A DNA stretch of 39,248 nt from positions 1 through 39,248 of IMG/VR virus record IMGVR_UViG_3300042924_003079. One strand, given 5' to 3'. The first letter of the stretch is position 1. Every line of letters starts with the position of its first letter. Below are positions 14,770 through 21,930 of the stretch, in pieces. Both the position numbers and the translations under genes were made by a program. Origin of the DNA: a virus. The notes under the pieces were generated by a model that had not been told where the DNA came from, ran no database searches, and saw only the letters and a program-made list of their open reading frames with translations.

Positions 14770-14776
14770 AGACCCC
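14753..14776 (-). terminator. Rho-independent terminator
   Basis: A 7-bp GGGGTCT/AGACCCC stem (14758-14764 with 14770-14776) with a 5-base loop is followed by TTTTT on the minus strand. It ends the sub-operon of 17886-14798. Confidence 0.85.
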
Positions 14777-14797
14777 CCTATGCCAGTTCTTCAAGTG

Positions 14798-15361
14798 TCA
14801 CTTGTCTTTCCAAGTAAAGTCCAGAAGTATCCTAGTAAAGTATCTCACAACACGATTTGGTTTCTTTTTCAGATACACTTTGATGTTTGGTTTGATGTCC
14901 CAGTATCCTACCTCATCTTTACCAACTCTAAATTCTGTAGTCCAATCTACAGCACTACTCACACCAAGAGTAGAACAATCTAACTTACCTACTGTAAGTC
15001 TGACTGGAAATTGTCCGTGTTCCTTCGCATACTCAATATCCTCAATAATCTTGGTAATCTTTTTACTAAACTGATACTCTTGATAATATTTGAGTTGTGC
15101 GAACTTATACTCTACATCTTCAATCTGTTTATCAATCTTCTCATCAAACTCTTGTGAGATTTCTTCTAATGACTTGCGTGGTAATTCAAATTTGATTTCT
15201 TGTGGCTCATTCGGGATCGTGAAGTATTCTTTGAGAAGTTCATACTGTTCGTTGCCTTCTTCAGCAGAAGCATACAAGTTCATACACTCAAAGACATTCT
15301 TTACATCTTTGAGGGTTTTGATTTTACTTATATCAAGTTTATGATTTAATCTTTCAGTCAT
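14798..15361 (-). CDS. Hypothetical 187-residue protein with coiled coil
   Basis: MTERLNHKLDISKIKTLKDV opens a helical Glu/Lys/Gln-rich half with coiled-coil character (about 60-110). A beta-rich C-terminal half (about 118-187) follows, with WTTEFRVGKDEVGYWDI and basic residues at the end. It is the last gene before the terminator. No family recognised. Confidence 0.75.
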   Translation of the reverse strand: MTERLNHKLDISKIKTLKDVKNVFECMNLYASAEEGNEQYELLKEYFTIPNEPQEIKFELPRKSLEEISQEFDEKIDKQIEDVEYKFAQLKYYQEYQFSKKITKIIEDIEYAKEHGQFPVRLTVGKLDCSTLGVSSAVDWTTEFRVGKDEVGYWDIKPNIKVYLKKKPNRVVRYFTRILLDFTWKDK

Positions 15362-15573
15362 TTGACATTCTCATTAATAGGGGGGTCAATCAATCCTGGT
15401 GGAATTACATACCAGATAATGTTGTTTGTTTTGCGAATAGATGTTAGAGCATACATAAACTCATCAATAGTATTGAAAGATAATACTTCAAAGTCCTCTT
15501 CTTGATGAAGAGAAATCTTTTTATTTTGAATATCTACCACATATCTTATTGGAGTTTTAAGAAGTTCAATCAT
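15358..15573 (-). CDS. Hypothetical 71-residue protein
   Basis: ATG 15573 (MIELLKTPIRYVVDIQNKKI) is chosen because GGAGG stands 9 bases before it inside the upstream gene. The frame continues upstream but overlaps that gene. The middle is beta-like and a hydrophobic IIWYVIPPGLI lies near the end. Function unknown. Confidence 0.65.
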   Translation of the reverse strand: MIELLKTPIRYVVDIQNKKISLHQEEDFEVLSFNTIDEFMYALTSIRKTNNIIWYVIPPGLIDPPINENVK

Positions 15574-15704
15574 TCCAGTGCCTCCACATTTCCCCAACGA
15601 TTGAGTGCTTCACGAATAGTATTTCTAACTTCGGGATAAAGATTGTAATACCCCCCGATCTCATCCCAGAGTTCATCAAGTTGTTCGTCGGTTGGTTCAG
15701 TCAT
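15570..15704 (-). CDS. Hypothetical 44-residue protein ending NVEALE
   Basis: MTEPTDEQLDELWDEIGGYY is an acidic helix, and the protein ends RWGNVEALE. The codons for VEA are GTGGAGGCA and contain the next gene's ribosome-binding site. The same ending occurs at 15865 and 16065. Function unknown. Confidence 0.6.
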   Translation of the reverse strand: MTEPTDEQLDELWDEIGGYYNLYPEVRNTIREALNRWGNVEALE

Positions 15705-15868
15705 CGTTCAGCAACAACGATAAAGTCATTCATAGAAATACTCCTCTTACTTTTAGCAAGAATACCTTGATTGGGAAAATAAGGAACTGCTACAAGATTA
15801 TAGAATGGTCTCAACTGCTCATAGAGAGTATAAAGGTGTCCGTCTTTCTTGTATCGGTAGAGTTTCAT
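15701..15868 (-). CDS. Hypothetical 55-residue basic protein
   Basis: MKLYRYKKDGHLYTLYEQLR, then VAVPYFPNQG and a basic stretch. The start has GGAGG seven bases upstream, inside the preceding gene's last codons, with an ATGA overlap. Function unknown. Confidence 0.6.
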   Translation of the reverse strand: MKLYRYKKDGHLYTLYEQLRPFYNLVAVPYFPNQGILAKSKRSISMNDFIVVAER

Positions 15869-16068
15869 AGTGCCTCCAATTCATCAGCAAGTTCATAAAG
15901 TAATCGAGCATCAACTACCATATCTTCTACACCTTCTTCTTCACAACACTGATAGTATTGATGTTCATTCACAATAGCACGAATAACAGCAACAACTCCA
16001 TCTTTTGGAAAGTTGTAAGTATCCTCTGCTTCGTATGCTCTCATAATCTTTTTTGCTCTTTCAGTCAT
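15865..16068 (-). CDS. Hypothetical 67-residue helical protein ending ELEAL
   Basis: MTERAKKIMRAYEAEDTYNF, a helix with IVNEHQYYQCCEEEGVED, then LADELEAL. The stop overlaps the next start (ATGA) and its last codons (TTGGAGGCA) supply that gene's ribosome-binding site. Function unknown. Confidence 0.7.
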   Translation of the reverse strand: MTERAKKIMRAYEAEDTYNFPKDGVVAVIRAIVNEHQYYQCCEEEGVEDMVVDARLLYELADELEAL

Positions 16069-16241
16069 AATGCCTCCACATTATAGGAAAGACGATTTAG
16101 ATAATCTACATCAGGGTCGTGATAGAGTTGGTCAGCAATCTCACGAATAGCAGTAGCAAGTGCTTCTTTCATATCATCGGTGGGTTCTACAATCAATTCT
16201 GCTTTGAATGCTTCCCAAACTTTGTATGCTGCGTCAGTCAT
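16065..16241 (-). CDS. Hypothetical 58-residue helical protein ending NVEAL
   Basis: MTDAAYKVWEAFKAELIVEP, an Ala-rich helix, then LSYNVEAL. The ending again encodes GTGGAGGCA ahead of the next ATG. It overlaps the upstream gene by 8 bases at an ATGACTGA junction. Function unknown. Confidence 0.65.
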   Translation of the reverse strand: MTDAAYKVWEAFKAELIVEPTDDMKEALATAIREIADQLYHDPDVDYLNRLSYNVEAL

Positions 16242-16449
16242 AGTTATAATCAGTAGGATAAGAGGAGTTCAGGTATACACTTTCTTGGTGACTTTCCCAA
16301 CCATTCTCATTGCCAATTTCATAGATTGCTTGAGCAAAATCAATAAAATCTTCAGGAGTTCCGAAATATTCAGAACAACTACCATCGTCTCTCAACCCAC
16401 CCTCTTCAAAGTGAAATCTCACAAGTTCAAGGATTTGTTCGTCAGTCAT
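16234..16449 (-). CDS. Hypothetical 71-residue acidic protein
   Basis: MTDEQILELVRFHFEEGGLR resembles the opening of the gene at 12199-12351. The rest is acidic and helical (DFIDFAQAIYEIGNENGW) and ends NYD. ATGACTGA junctions at both ends. Function unknown. Confidence 0.7.
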   Translation of the reverse strand: MTDEQILELVRFHFEEGGLRDDGSCSEYFGTPEDFIDFAQAIYEIGNENGWESHQESVYLNSSYPTDYNYD

Positions 16450-16703
16450 TCATCCCACCCATCAAAGTATTCAGTAAAAAAGTTGAAACTCAAACCAATC
16501 TTAGCAACTTGAAAATCTACACCAAATAAAGAATTAGTAAAGAATGAGAATAGGATGTGTAATCCACCATCACTAAAAACTAAACGACTGGGATTTTCAT
16601 AATGAACCCAGAGTAATGTTTTATTGTTGATGATACCAAACTGCCAAGTGCGGTCAGTATCACCATCATCCCAAACCTTTTTATCGTATTGAAATAACTT
16701 CAT
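16446..16703 (-). CDS. Hypothetical 85-residue aromatic protein
   Basis: MKLFQYDKKVWDDGDTDRTW, then hydrophobic beta-like stretches (FGIINNKTLLWVHY, LHILFSFFTNSLFGV) rich in Phe. It is too polar overall to be a confident membrane protein. Function unknown. Confidence 0.7.
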   Translation of the reverse strand: MKLFQYDKKVWDDGDTDRTWQFGIINNKTLLWVHYENPSRLVFSDGGLHILFSFFTNSLFGVDFQVAKIGLSFNFFTEYFDGWDE

Positions 16704-16978
16704 AGCAACTCCATTTTACATTTACCATTCACATCATAAACCACTTTGACTTGATAATCTACTGACATATCTGCTCTCCACATAGCATCTTTGAACTCTT
16801 CTGTTTCTTTCTCTGGGTATTTGGGAACAAGTTTGAAGTTCTCATCATACTCATTACAATTCACATCACCAAGATAATGAAGATTTAGATAACGACGGAG
16901 TTGTTGTCTTTGTTCGTGGTTAAGTTGAATTCTTACAAATGTGACGAATTCGTTTGATACTGGGAGTTCTTCAGTCAT
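16700..16978 (-). CDS. Hypothetical 92-residue protein
   Basis: MTEELPVSNEFVTFVRIQLN, a basic helical QLRRYLNLHYLGD and a beta-like C-terminus (VDYQVKVVYDVNGKCKMEL). ATGA overlaps on both sides. Function unknown. Confidence 0.7.
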   Translation of the reverse strand: MTEELPVSNEFVTFVRIQLNHEQRQQLRRYLNLHYLGDVNCNEYDENFKLVPKYPEKETEEFKDAMWRADMSVDYQVKVVYDVNGKCKMELL

Positions 16979-17232
16979 TCTTCATCCTCCTCTTCATCAC
17001 CTTCCCAGTCAATCTCAACGGTTTCAAATTGTTCTACATTAGTATAAGGCATAGGATTTGCTGGTCCTCCCATCTCATAATGGATTTTATCAAACAATTC
17101 ATTAATCACTAAACTCTCAAATCCTTCTTGGTCTGGATAATCCTCCCAGTCCTCAAACATTTCAGTTGTGGGAGCAACTGTGAGAGTTCTGGTGTATGTA
17201 ACTGTGATTGCTTTGAGTTGGATTTTAGTCAT
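16975..17232 (-). CDS. Hypothetical 85-residue acidic protein
   Basis: A beta-like start (MTKIQLKAITVTYTRTLTVA) leads into an increasingly acidic sequence ending DWEGDEEEDEE. The acidic tail could mimic DNA or bind a basic partner, which is speculative. ATGA overlaps on both sides. Confidence 0.7.
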   Translation of the reverse strand: MTKIQLKAITVTYTRTLTVAPTTEMFEDWEDYPDQEGFESLVINELFDKIHYEMGGPANPMPYTNVEQFETVEIDWEGDEEEDEE

Positions 17233-17516
17233 GGTTTCACAGTTTGAATGAGAATTCGTTCTTTGGTAGTGTCCCGTGCTTTTGCAAGTTGTTCAATCGC
17301 TTCTTGATTTCGTTTGGGCAACTGATCCCATTCTACTTGCTTTTCAACATAAGGTGATGGAAGAAATTTATCAATCTTATGGCACACTTTGTCCAGAGAG
17401 TTGGAGATGAACTCTGCCGTTGCTTGTGCAATGGCAAACGGACCAAGTACAACTATTCTAAGTGCAACAAAGTGTGGAATGTACTTCAGATAGGGATAGG
17501 TTTTGGTTTCAGTCAT
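17229..17516 (-). CDS. Hypothetical 95-residue protein with hydrophobic segment
   Basis: Residues 12-36 (PHFVALRIVVLGPFAIAQAT) are hydrophobic enough for membrane contact. A Lys/Glu/Gln-rich helical C-terminus follows. It starts with an ATGACTGA junction. Function unknown. Confidence 0.7.
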   Translation of the reverse strand: MTETKTYPYLKYIPHFVALRIVVLGPFAIAQATAEFISNSLDKVCHKIDKFLPSPYVEKQVEWDQLPKRNQEAIEQLAKARDTTKERILIQTVKP

Positions 17517-17686
17517 TTGCTTAAAAGTTGATTGAGATCTTTTACGATGCGTTGTGCTTCTTGTGGTGACTTACATTCTTCTACGATGTAACTGAAACCG
17601 TTGGAGAATGTCCTACGGATTTTGTTACCTTCAGCAGAATAAGATCCATAGCGAGCAGGAAACTGATTAAGAATTTTTCGTATCAC
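17513..17686 (-). CDS. Hypothetical 57-residue basic protein, GTG start
   Basis: The frame has no ATG. A GTG at 17686 overlaps the upstream stop as GTGA and gives MIRKILNQFPARYGSYSAEG. The middle (NKIRRTFSNGFSYIVEECKS) and a helical QEAQRIVKDLNQLLSK end suggest a small alpha/beta fold. It fills an otherwise empty 166-base gap. Function unknown. Confidence 0.6.
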   Translation of the reverse strand: MIRKILNQFPARYGSYSAEGNKIRRTFSNGFSYIVEECKSPQEAQRIVKDLNQLLSK

Positions 17687-17886
17687 TTCCAGATGCCAGA
17701 GGCAACACCAACAATCAAAATGATAGCAATAATAGTAAGACCAATCAAAGCACTAATCCACAGGGGAGAAAGAACCCAGACCCAGGGCCAAGTAATATGA
17801 CCAGTAAGTTTCAGACCAATAAACAGAACAGTCAGCAGACCAGGAAAACCGATACCGCTGGAGGAAGAGGAAGAGTTGCTGGACAT
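17683..17886 (-). CDS. Small two-helix membrane protein (Fragile-X-F-type annotation)
   Basis: ATG 17886 gives MSSNSSSSSSGIGFPGLLTV. A Ser-rich start is followed by two transmembrane helices (about 12-30 and 42-65) around the segment KLTGHITWPWVWVLSPLWI. Many phages carry proteins with this segment, often labelled transmembrane Fragile-X-F protein, without known function. It is the first gene after the terminator-promoter unit at 17909-17947. Confidence 0.8.
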   Translation of the reverse strand: MSSNSSSSSSGIGFPGLLTVLFIGLKLTGHITWPWVWVLSPLWISALIGLTIIAIILIVGVASGIWK

Positions 17887-17908
17887 GGATTTTGATTTAA
17901 CTGTTGAT

Positions 17909-17937
17909 ATTATAAAGCAAAACACCCCACCTGTGAA
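17909..17937 (-). promoter_or_regulatory. Promoter with -35 spanning terminator loop, TTCACA-17-TATAAT
   Basis: TTCACA (17937-17932) covers the hairpin loop and its closing pairs, and a perfect TATAAT (17914-17909) follows after 17 bases. The T-tract of the terminator lies inside the spacer. It drives the long microgene array beginning at 17886. Confidence 0.75.
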
Positions 17938-17947
17938 GGTGGGGTGT
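17919..17947 (-). terminator. Strong rho-independent terminator
   Basis: An 11-bp perfect stem (17922-17932 with 17937-17947; ACACCCCACCT/AGGTGGGGTGT) with a 4-base GTGA loop on the plus strand is followed by TTTT on the minus strand. It lies 25 bases after the methyltransferase stop. Confidence 0.9.
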
Positions 17948-17972
17948 GCCAGATCGATAATTGGTCTGAGTC

Positions 17973-18785
17973 TCAACAAAAAACAGCAAGTATTTCTTTA
18001 ACGGGTTGCCTTGACACTCCTTTTGCTGCAATAAATCTACCAACATTAAAACTGTGAATTCTAGAAGCAGAAGAATATAATTCTCTAGACACCTCAGTAT
18101 CATGATTACTAATAATAACTTTTACTCCCTGAGATTGTAGACCTAATGCCAAATTTTTAAGTCTTACTTGGTCATCATAAGAGAATCCACCAGTTGCATA
18201 ATCACTAAAATTTGCGGTATTCGTCAGTGGTAGATATGGGGGGTCAAAATAAACAACTGTATCCTCAGTTAGATTAGTATAAATTTTCGGATTTGCAAAA
18301 TCACCAGAAAATAACTGAATACTTCTTTGATTTAAATTTGTCTTAAAGTTTTCCATCTCTTTTTTTGGAAAATAAAGAGACTTATATTTTCCATAAGGAA
18401 CATTAAACTGACCAGATTTATTATAACGTGTAAGTCCATTGAAACAATGACGATTCAAATAGACAAACAACATTGCTTTAAGTCTTTTGTCATCGGTTGT
18501 ATTAAACTCTTCACGACAAGAATAATATAATTCCTCAGTGTTTTTATTATAAAAATAATTTTCACAATCATCAATAAATGAATCATCGTGAAGTATAAAA
18601 GAATATAATGAAATTAAATCATTATTAAAATCATTAATCACATAAGTATCTGCACAAACATTAAGAGTTACAGAGGCAGACCCAATAAAAGGTTCAATAA
18701 ATTGATTGGGGAATTGAATTTCGGGTAAAATATGTTGAAGAACCCGATACTTATTTCCTGCCCATTTGAGAAAGGATTTGTTCAT
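17973..18785 (-). CDS. dam: Dam-type DNA adenine N6-methyltransferase
   Basis: 270 residues, normal for the D12/Dam class. FLKWAGNK (5-12) and EPFIGSASV (31-39) form the AdoMet-binding region, and DPPY (181-184) is catalytic motif IV. It transfers a methyl group from AdoMet to adenine N6, by analogy probably at GATC, though specificity cannot be read. It lies 25 bases downstream of the candidate restriction endonuclease in the same direction and is followed by the strong terminator, as expected for a restriction-modification unit. GATC sites are present throughout the window. Confidence 0.9.
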   Translation of the reverse strand: MNKSFLKWAGNKYRVLQHILPEIQFPNQFIEPFIGSASVTLNVCADTYVINDFNNDLISLYSFILHDDSFIDDCENYFYNKNTEELYYSCREEFNTTDDKRLKAMLFVYLNRHCFNGLTRYNKSGQFNVPYGKYKSLYFPKKEMENFKTNLNQRSIQLFSGDFANPKIYTNLTEDTVVYFDPPYLPLTNTANFSDYATGGFSYDDQVRLKNLALGLQSQGVKVIISNHDTEVSRELYSSASRIHSFNVGRFIAAKGVSRQPVKEILAVFC

Positions 18786-18810
18786 GATTAATGATATTTT
18801 TACTATTTTA

Positions 18811-19410
18811 TTATGCTTTTAAAACTTTTGCAACTTCTGTTCCAAGAACAATAGAGTCAAGAACCTCTAAATCTCCCAACATATGATATTCTTCACATTT
18901 ATTTTGTGGTAAGATTTCTCCGCGACGAAGTTTAGTCCAATTTTTATTATACTTATGCTCATCATCAGCAAGAAGAAATAGCATTAGTTTTCCATGCATA
19001 TGACAATATTTTTCTGGGACACCATGAATTTTTTCATGTGCTGTTCCATCAGAAAAATATGACCTCATTTTAGATTCAATCCAAATGTTATGCTCTCCCC
19101 TAACATGCAAACCATCAGGACGAAGAACAATCAATTCTTTTTGTGAATTAAAATATTTTACTTCTGGTGGTTTAGGAATAAAAATTTTATCAATTTTATC
19201 AAAGTATAATCGAACAATCGCTTCACCAAGAGGACCACTCAAATACTTCTGATTTGTTTCATTGGTTTTTGTTTTTTTTACAATATTTAAATCGTAAAGT
19301 TCTTTTCTTCGTTGCTTATCTTGATTTGCATTAGTTGAAGGATTCAAAAGATAATCACAAATCAAATCAATATCTTTTTCTTCAAGTTCATTATATTCTT
19401 TATATTTCAT
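18811..19410 (-). CDS. Candidate type II restriction endonuclease, PD-(D/E)xK
   Basis: 199 residues. LRPDGLHV (PD at 98-99) followed by IWIESK (E112, K114) is a textbook PD-x12-ExK catalytic core. GTAHEKIHGVPEKY (122-135) resembles segments after the active site in several type II enzymes. It sits 25 bases upstream of the Dam-type methyltransferase, and the pair reads as one transcript. It could cut unmodified host or rival phage DNA. It might also be a solitary nuclease whose pairing is accidental. Recognition sequence unknown. Confidence 0.65.
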   Translation of the reverse strand: MKYKEYNELEEKDIDLICDYLLNPSTNANQDKQRRKELYDLNIVKKTKTNETNQKYLSGPLGEAIVRLYFDKIDKIFIPKPPEVKYFNSQKELIVLRPDGLHVRGEHNIWIESKMRSYFSDGTAHEKIHGVPEKYCHMHGKLMLFLLADDEHKYNKNWTKLRRGEILPQNKCEEYHMLGDLEVLDSIVLGTEVAKVLKA

Positions 19411-19589
19411 TTGTAAACTCCATCCTCCATCTCAAACCAAGTGTCAAGAGAGTTCATAATCTCCGACACAATGGCATCAGCAGCAGCATCTACATCAGGA
19501 TTAGAATTGTGTTTATGGGCACGGTTCCAACCAAATCGAACACCTTCTTCAAGTGCCATTTCTAATACAGTGCGAAATTTAGGTTTCAT
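19407..19589 (-). CDS. Hypothetical 60-residue protein
   Basis: ATG 19589 gives MKPKFRTVLEMALEEGVRFG, then NRAHKHNSNPDVDAAADAIV and an acidic helix. The upstream in-frame TTG start overlaps another gene and is rejected. ATGA overlap with the endonuclease gene. Function unknown. Confidence 0.65.
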   Translation of the reverse strand: MKPKFRTVLEMALEEGVRFGWNRAHKHNSNPDVDAAADAIVSEIMNSLDTWFEMEDGVYK

Positions 19590-19726
19590 TTGTTGTAAGG
19601 GCAATCAGGATGATATGTAAATTGTGTGCAAGCATCATATGTTTTGAAAAGACTTTGATCGCGTTGAATCAAAAAAACATTCCATCCAACCATTGCAAAA
19701 AGTCCAAAACCAATAAAATACTTCAT
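19586..19726 (-). CDS. Single-pass membrane peptide, 46 residues
   Basis: MKYFIGFGLFAMVGWNVFLI is a membrane helix or uncleaved signal, followed by a short tail with two Cys (DACTQF, PDCPYNK). The topology suggests a tail outside the cytoplasm with a possible disulfide. ATGA overlaps on both sides. Function unknown. Confidence 0.6.
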   Translation of the reverse strand: MKYFIGFGLFAMVGWNVFLIQRDQSLFKTYDACTQFTYHPDCPYNK

Positions 19727-19899
19727 GAATCATAACCCTGAATTTTTAAAATAGCACGACGGGCATCGTATGCTTGTGTTTGAGAAGCAAATTCAGCAAC
19801 TTTCTCAAACGGTTCACGACGATACAATCCCCACCGCGAACTACCAATAATACCACGGATAACGTAGGGATTGTCCAAACCAAGAGGATAGGGTTTCAT
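19723..19899 (-). CDS. Hypothetical 58-residue basic protein
   Basis: MKPYPLGLDNPYVIRGIIGS, then RWGLYRREPFEKVAEFASQT and a basic helix. It is coupled by ATGA overlaps at both ends. Function unknown. Confidence 0.6.
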   Translation of the reverse strand: MKPYPLGLDNPYVIRGIIGSSRWGLYRREPFEKVAEFASQTQAYDARRAILKIQGYDS

Positions 19900-20087
19900 T
19901 TGATAGACCCCTCAGCAATAAGATTGATGATTTCCCGACATGTTGATGATAATTGATAAGCATCACCAAGACCTTTTTCCTCATAAAGATCAAGAAGATC
20001 TGTATTGTTATATGTGTCTACAATTAGTTTACAGGCATCGTACAGTGCTGCGGTATGATGCGACCTAGATGGGAAGGAGAGAGACAT
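19896..20087 (-). CDS. Hypothetical 63-residue helical protein
   Basis: MSLSFPSRSHHTAALYDACK, then an acidic helical region (LLDLYEEKGLGDAYQL). It leads a four-gene chain into the endonuclease. The 88-base gap upstream contains TATACT about 50 bases before the ATG but no good -35. Function unknown. Confidence 0.65.
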   Translation of the reverse strand: MSLSFPSRSHHTAALYDACKLIVDTYNNTDLLDLYEEKGLGDAYQLSSTCREIINLIAEGSIK

Positions 20088-20175
20088 CGTAGGAGTGCTC
20101 CGTCGATTACTCCCACAGTATAGGGGCTAGACTTGCTTCGTTGGGTTTGTCTGTGACACCAGGCACACTGTCTGA

Positions 20176-20382
20176 TTAATCAATGTTTTCAAGCTCATCT
20201 ATAATCTGATAAATTTCCTTACTGGTTTTCATAGTCATTGTTTCACATTCATCAATAACTGCAGACAAAAAGGTTGCAAGTGCTTTAGCACCAACTTGAT
20301 GTTTTTTTAACCTGGTTCTTCTAGAAGTGAGAGCCAAAGTATTTAAATAAAGATTAGATAAACGTTCTGCTCTTTCTGACAT
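20176..20382 (-). CDS. Hypothetical 68-residue helical protein
   Basis: ATG 20382 (MSERAERLSNLYLNTLALTS) has AAAGGG about 12 bases upstream; a GTG at 20394 in frame is less likely. The protein is Arg/Lys-rich at the N-terminal end and acidic at the C-terminal end. It follows the glycosyltransferase by four bases. Function unknown. Confidence 0.65.
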   Translation of the reverse strand: MSERAERLSNLYLNTLALTSRRTRLKKHQVGAKALATFLSAVIDECETMTMKTSKEIYQIIDELENID

Positions 20383-20386
20383 GATT

Positions 20387-21487
20387 CTATACACCCTTTA
20401 TAGTATTTATTTCACTTTCTAGTTGACTTATAATTTGGTCTGGATTTTCAATACCAATAGAATTCTTTTGTTGGTCACGCATGAATTCTCCACCAATATC
20501 TTTAGTCTGGTCATAATCACCAAGATCCAATTTTCTCTCAAGTTCCAAAGGATTTGGTACATGTCCATGCATCCAATACTTTGGATATATGACTTTTTTA
20601 CTATTAGATAATGTCGTTCCCCACATACCAAATGTGCTATTTGCTGAAATGTGATAATCACACATTGTCATCAAACACAAATCAAATGAATGATTATATA
20701 GTTTATTTTTTAGTTTTTCCAAATATTTTGGATGAAGTTCATCGACAATAGATTTTATGGTACGTACTTCTTTTGCTGCAATTTGAGAGATAACAAACTT
20801 ATAATTAAATCTAGAATGACCACTAAAATCAAGCATTTTATCAATTAATTGGCCATAATCACAATTAATTGGTTGGTTGTCATTGTAGATATCAGTTATC
20901 AATACAAATCTGTCATCTTGATAGAGTGGATTATTTTTTACATATTCTTTATCATTTGTGAATATAAAAACTTTTGCATCTTCTGGAAGAAGTTTTAATG
21001 CGTTCTGATAATAATCATCACCACAAACAAACATTCCGCTAATTGGATCTAAAAAATCTCCCCTTCTTATGTGTAAGGATATGATTTCTTGTCCTTCAAA
21101 TTTATTAACAAATTCTGAACACTTATCTTTTATAATTTTACGAAATACCAAATCTTTTTTTACTTCTTCAAAGTATTCCTTTTTGTAAAAATTTGTTGGA
21201 CTTGGATATCCAAATATCAAACTTTCATCTTCAAGACCTTTACTTACAATAGTATCAAAAGACTCATTATCCGAAAATTCAAGAAACTTATCGTATTCTG
21301 TGTCAGGTCTTGTTGTACCATCAAAGGAGACACCCTCAAAAGTTGATCTTAAATTTAAGAATTCGAACTCATCAGTACCGTATTCATACCCAAAGTGTTT
21401 TGCAAGACTTTTAAGCAAAACATATGAAGATATTTGATAACCCAATCCATTTCCAGTTGCATTGTGCTCTAATCTTATTTTAATCAT
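20387..21487 (-). CDS. Glycosyltransferase family 11-like (fucosyltransferase-type)
   Basis: 366 residues. HIRRGD at 139-144 is the nucleotide-sugar-binding motif of alpha-1,2-fucosyltransferases, and CDYHISANSTFGMWGTTLS near residue 280 is the family's second conserved block (usually ANSSFSWW). It probably moves fucose or a related sugar from GDP-sugar onto a glycan in the cytoplasm, for host LPS or virion glycan. The donor and acceptor are inferred from the family. It is more A/T-rich than the microgenes to its left. Confidence 0.85.
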   Translation of the reverse strand: MIKIRLEHNATGNGLGYQISSYVLLKSLAKHFGYEYGTDEFEFLNLRSTFEGVSFDGTTRPDTEYDKFLEFSDNESFDTIVSKGLEDESLIFGYPSPTNFYKKEYFEEVKKDLVFRKIIKDKCSEFVNKFEGQEIISLHIRRGDFLDPISGMFVCGDDYYQNALKLLPEDAKVFIFTNDKEYVKNNPLYQDDRFVLITDIYNDNQPINCDYGQLIDKMLDFSGHSRFNYKFVISQIAAKEVRTIKSIVDELHPKYLEKLKNKLYNHSFDLCLMTMCDYHISANSTFGMWGTTLSNSKKVIYPKYWMHGHVPNPLELERKLDLGDYDQTKDIGGEFMRDQQKNSIGIENPDQIISQLESEINTIKGV

Positions 21488-21530
21488 ATTAATATAAAAC
21501 GATAATTTATTTATTTAATAATGACTATTG

Positions 21531-21755
21531 TTAGATCATTTTGGGGTCATCAAGAACTTCAATTTTAATTTCTATAGGTGAATCATTCCAATGTCTGATA
21601 ACTCCAGCCACAATAAAAAAGTTAGTAATCAAGTAAGTTAAAAAAATAAAAGTTCGGATACGTGCAACAGTATCCGACTCTCGATCGCATTTAGAAGCTT
21701 TCTCCCCTAATGCCTTTGCCCACCATCTCCAAAAGGACTTAGAATTCTCCTTCAT
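21531..21755 (-). CDS. Conserved single-pass membrane protein, 74 residues
   Basis: ATG 21755 gives MKENSKSFWRWWAKALGEKA. CDRESDTVARIRTF precedes a transmembrane helix (IFLTYLITNFFIVAGVI) and a short acidic tail. I recall very similar small proteins in T4-like cyanophages, without known function. It overlaps the upstream gene by 17 bases. Confidence 0.7.
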   Translation of the reverse strand: MKENSKSFWRWWAKALGEKASKCDRESDTVARIRTFIFLTYLITNFFIVAGVIRHWNDSPIEIKIEVLDDPKMI

Positions 21756-21930
21756 AAAGTTCTTCTTCTTCATATAGATCAAAAATCATGCAATCAATGC
21801 AAGACTTTAATTCTAACATATCTTCTTCATTCAGTCCATCTAATGTAATGACATGTCTTTCACTAAGGGCAATACAAATAGAGTACCCATCATCTGGATT
21901 ATAAGAACCACAAGTTTGAATGAGTTTCAT
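21739..21930 (-). CDS. Hypothetical 63-residue acidic protein
   Basis: MKLIQTCGSYNPDDGYSICI, a beta-like RHVITLDGLNEEDMLEL, and a Glu-rich end YEEEELYEGEF. ATGA overlap upstream. Function unknown. Confidence 0.65.
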   Translation of the reverse strand: MKLIQTCGSYNPDDGYSICIALSERHVITLDGLNEEDMLELKSCIDCMIFDLYEEEELYEGEF

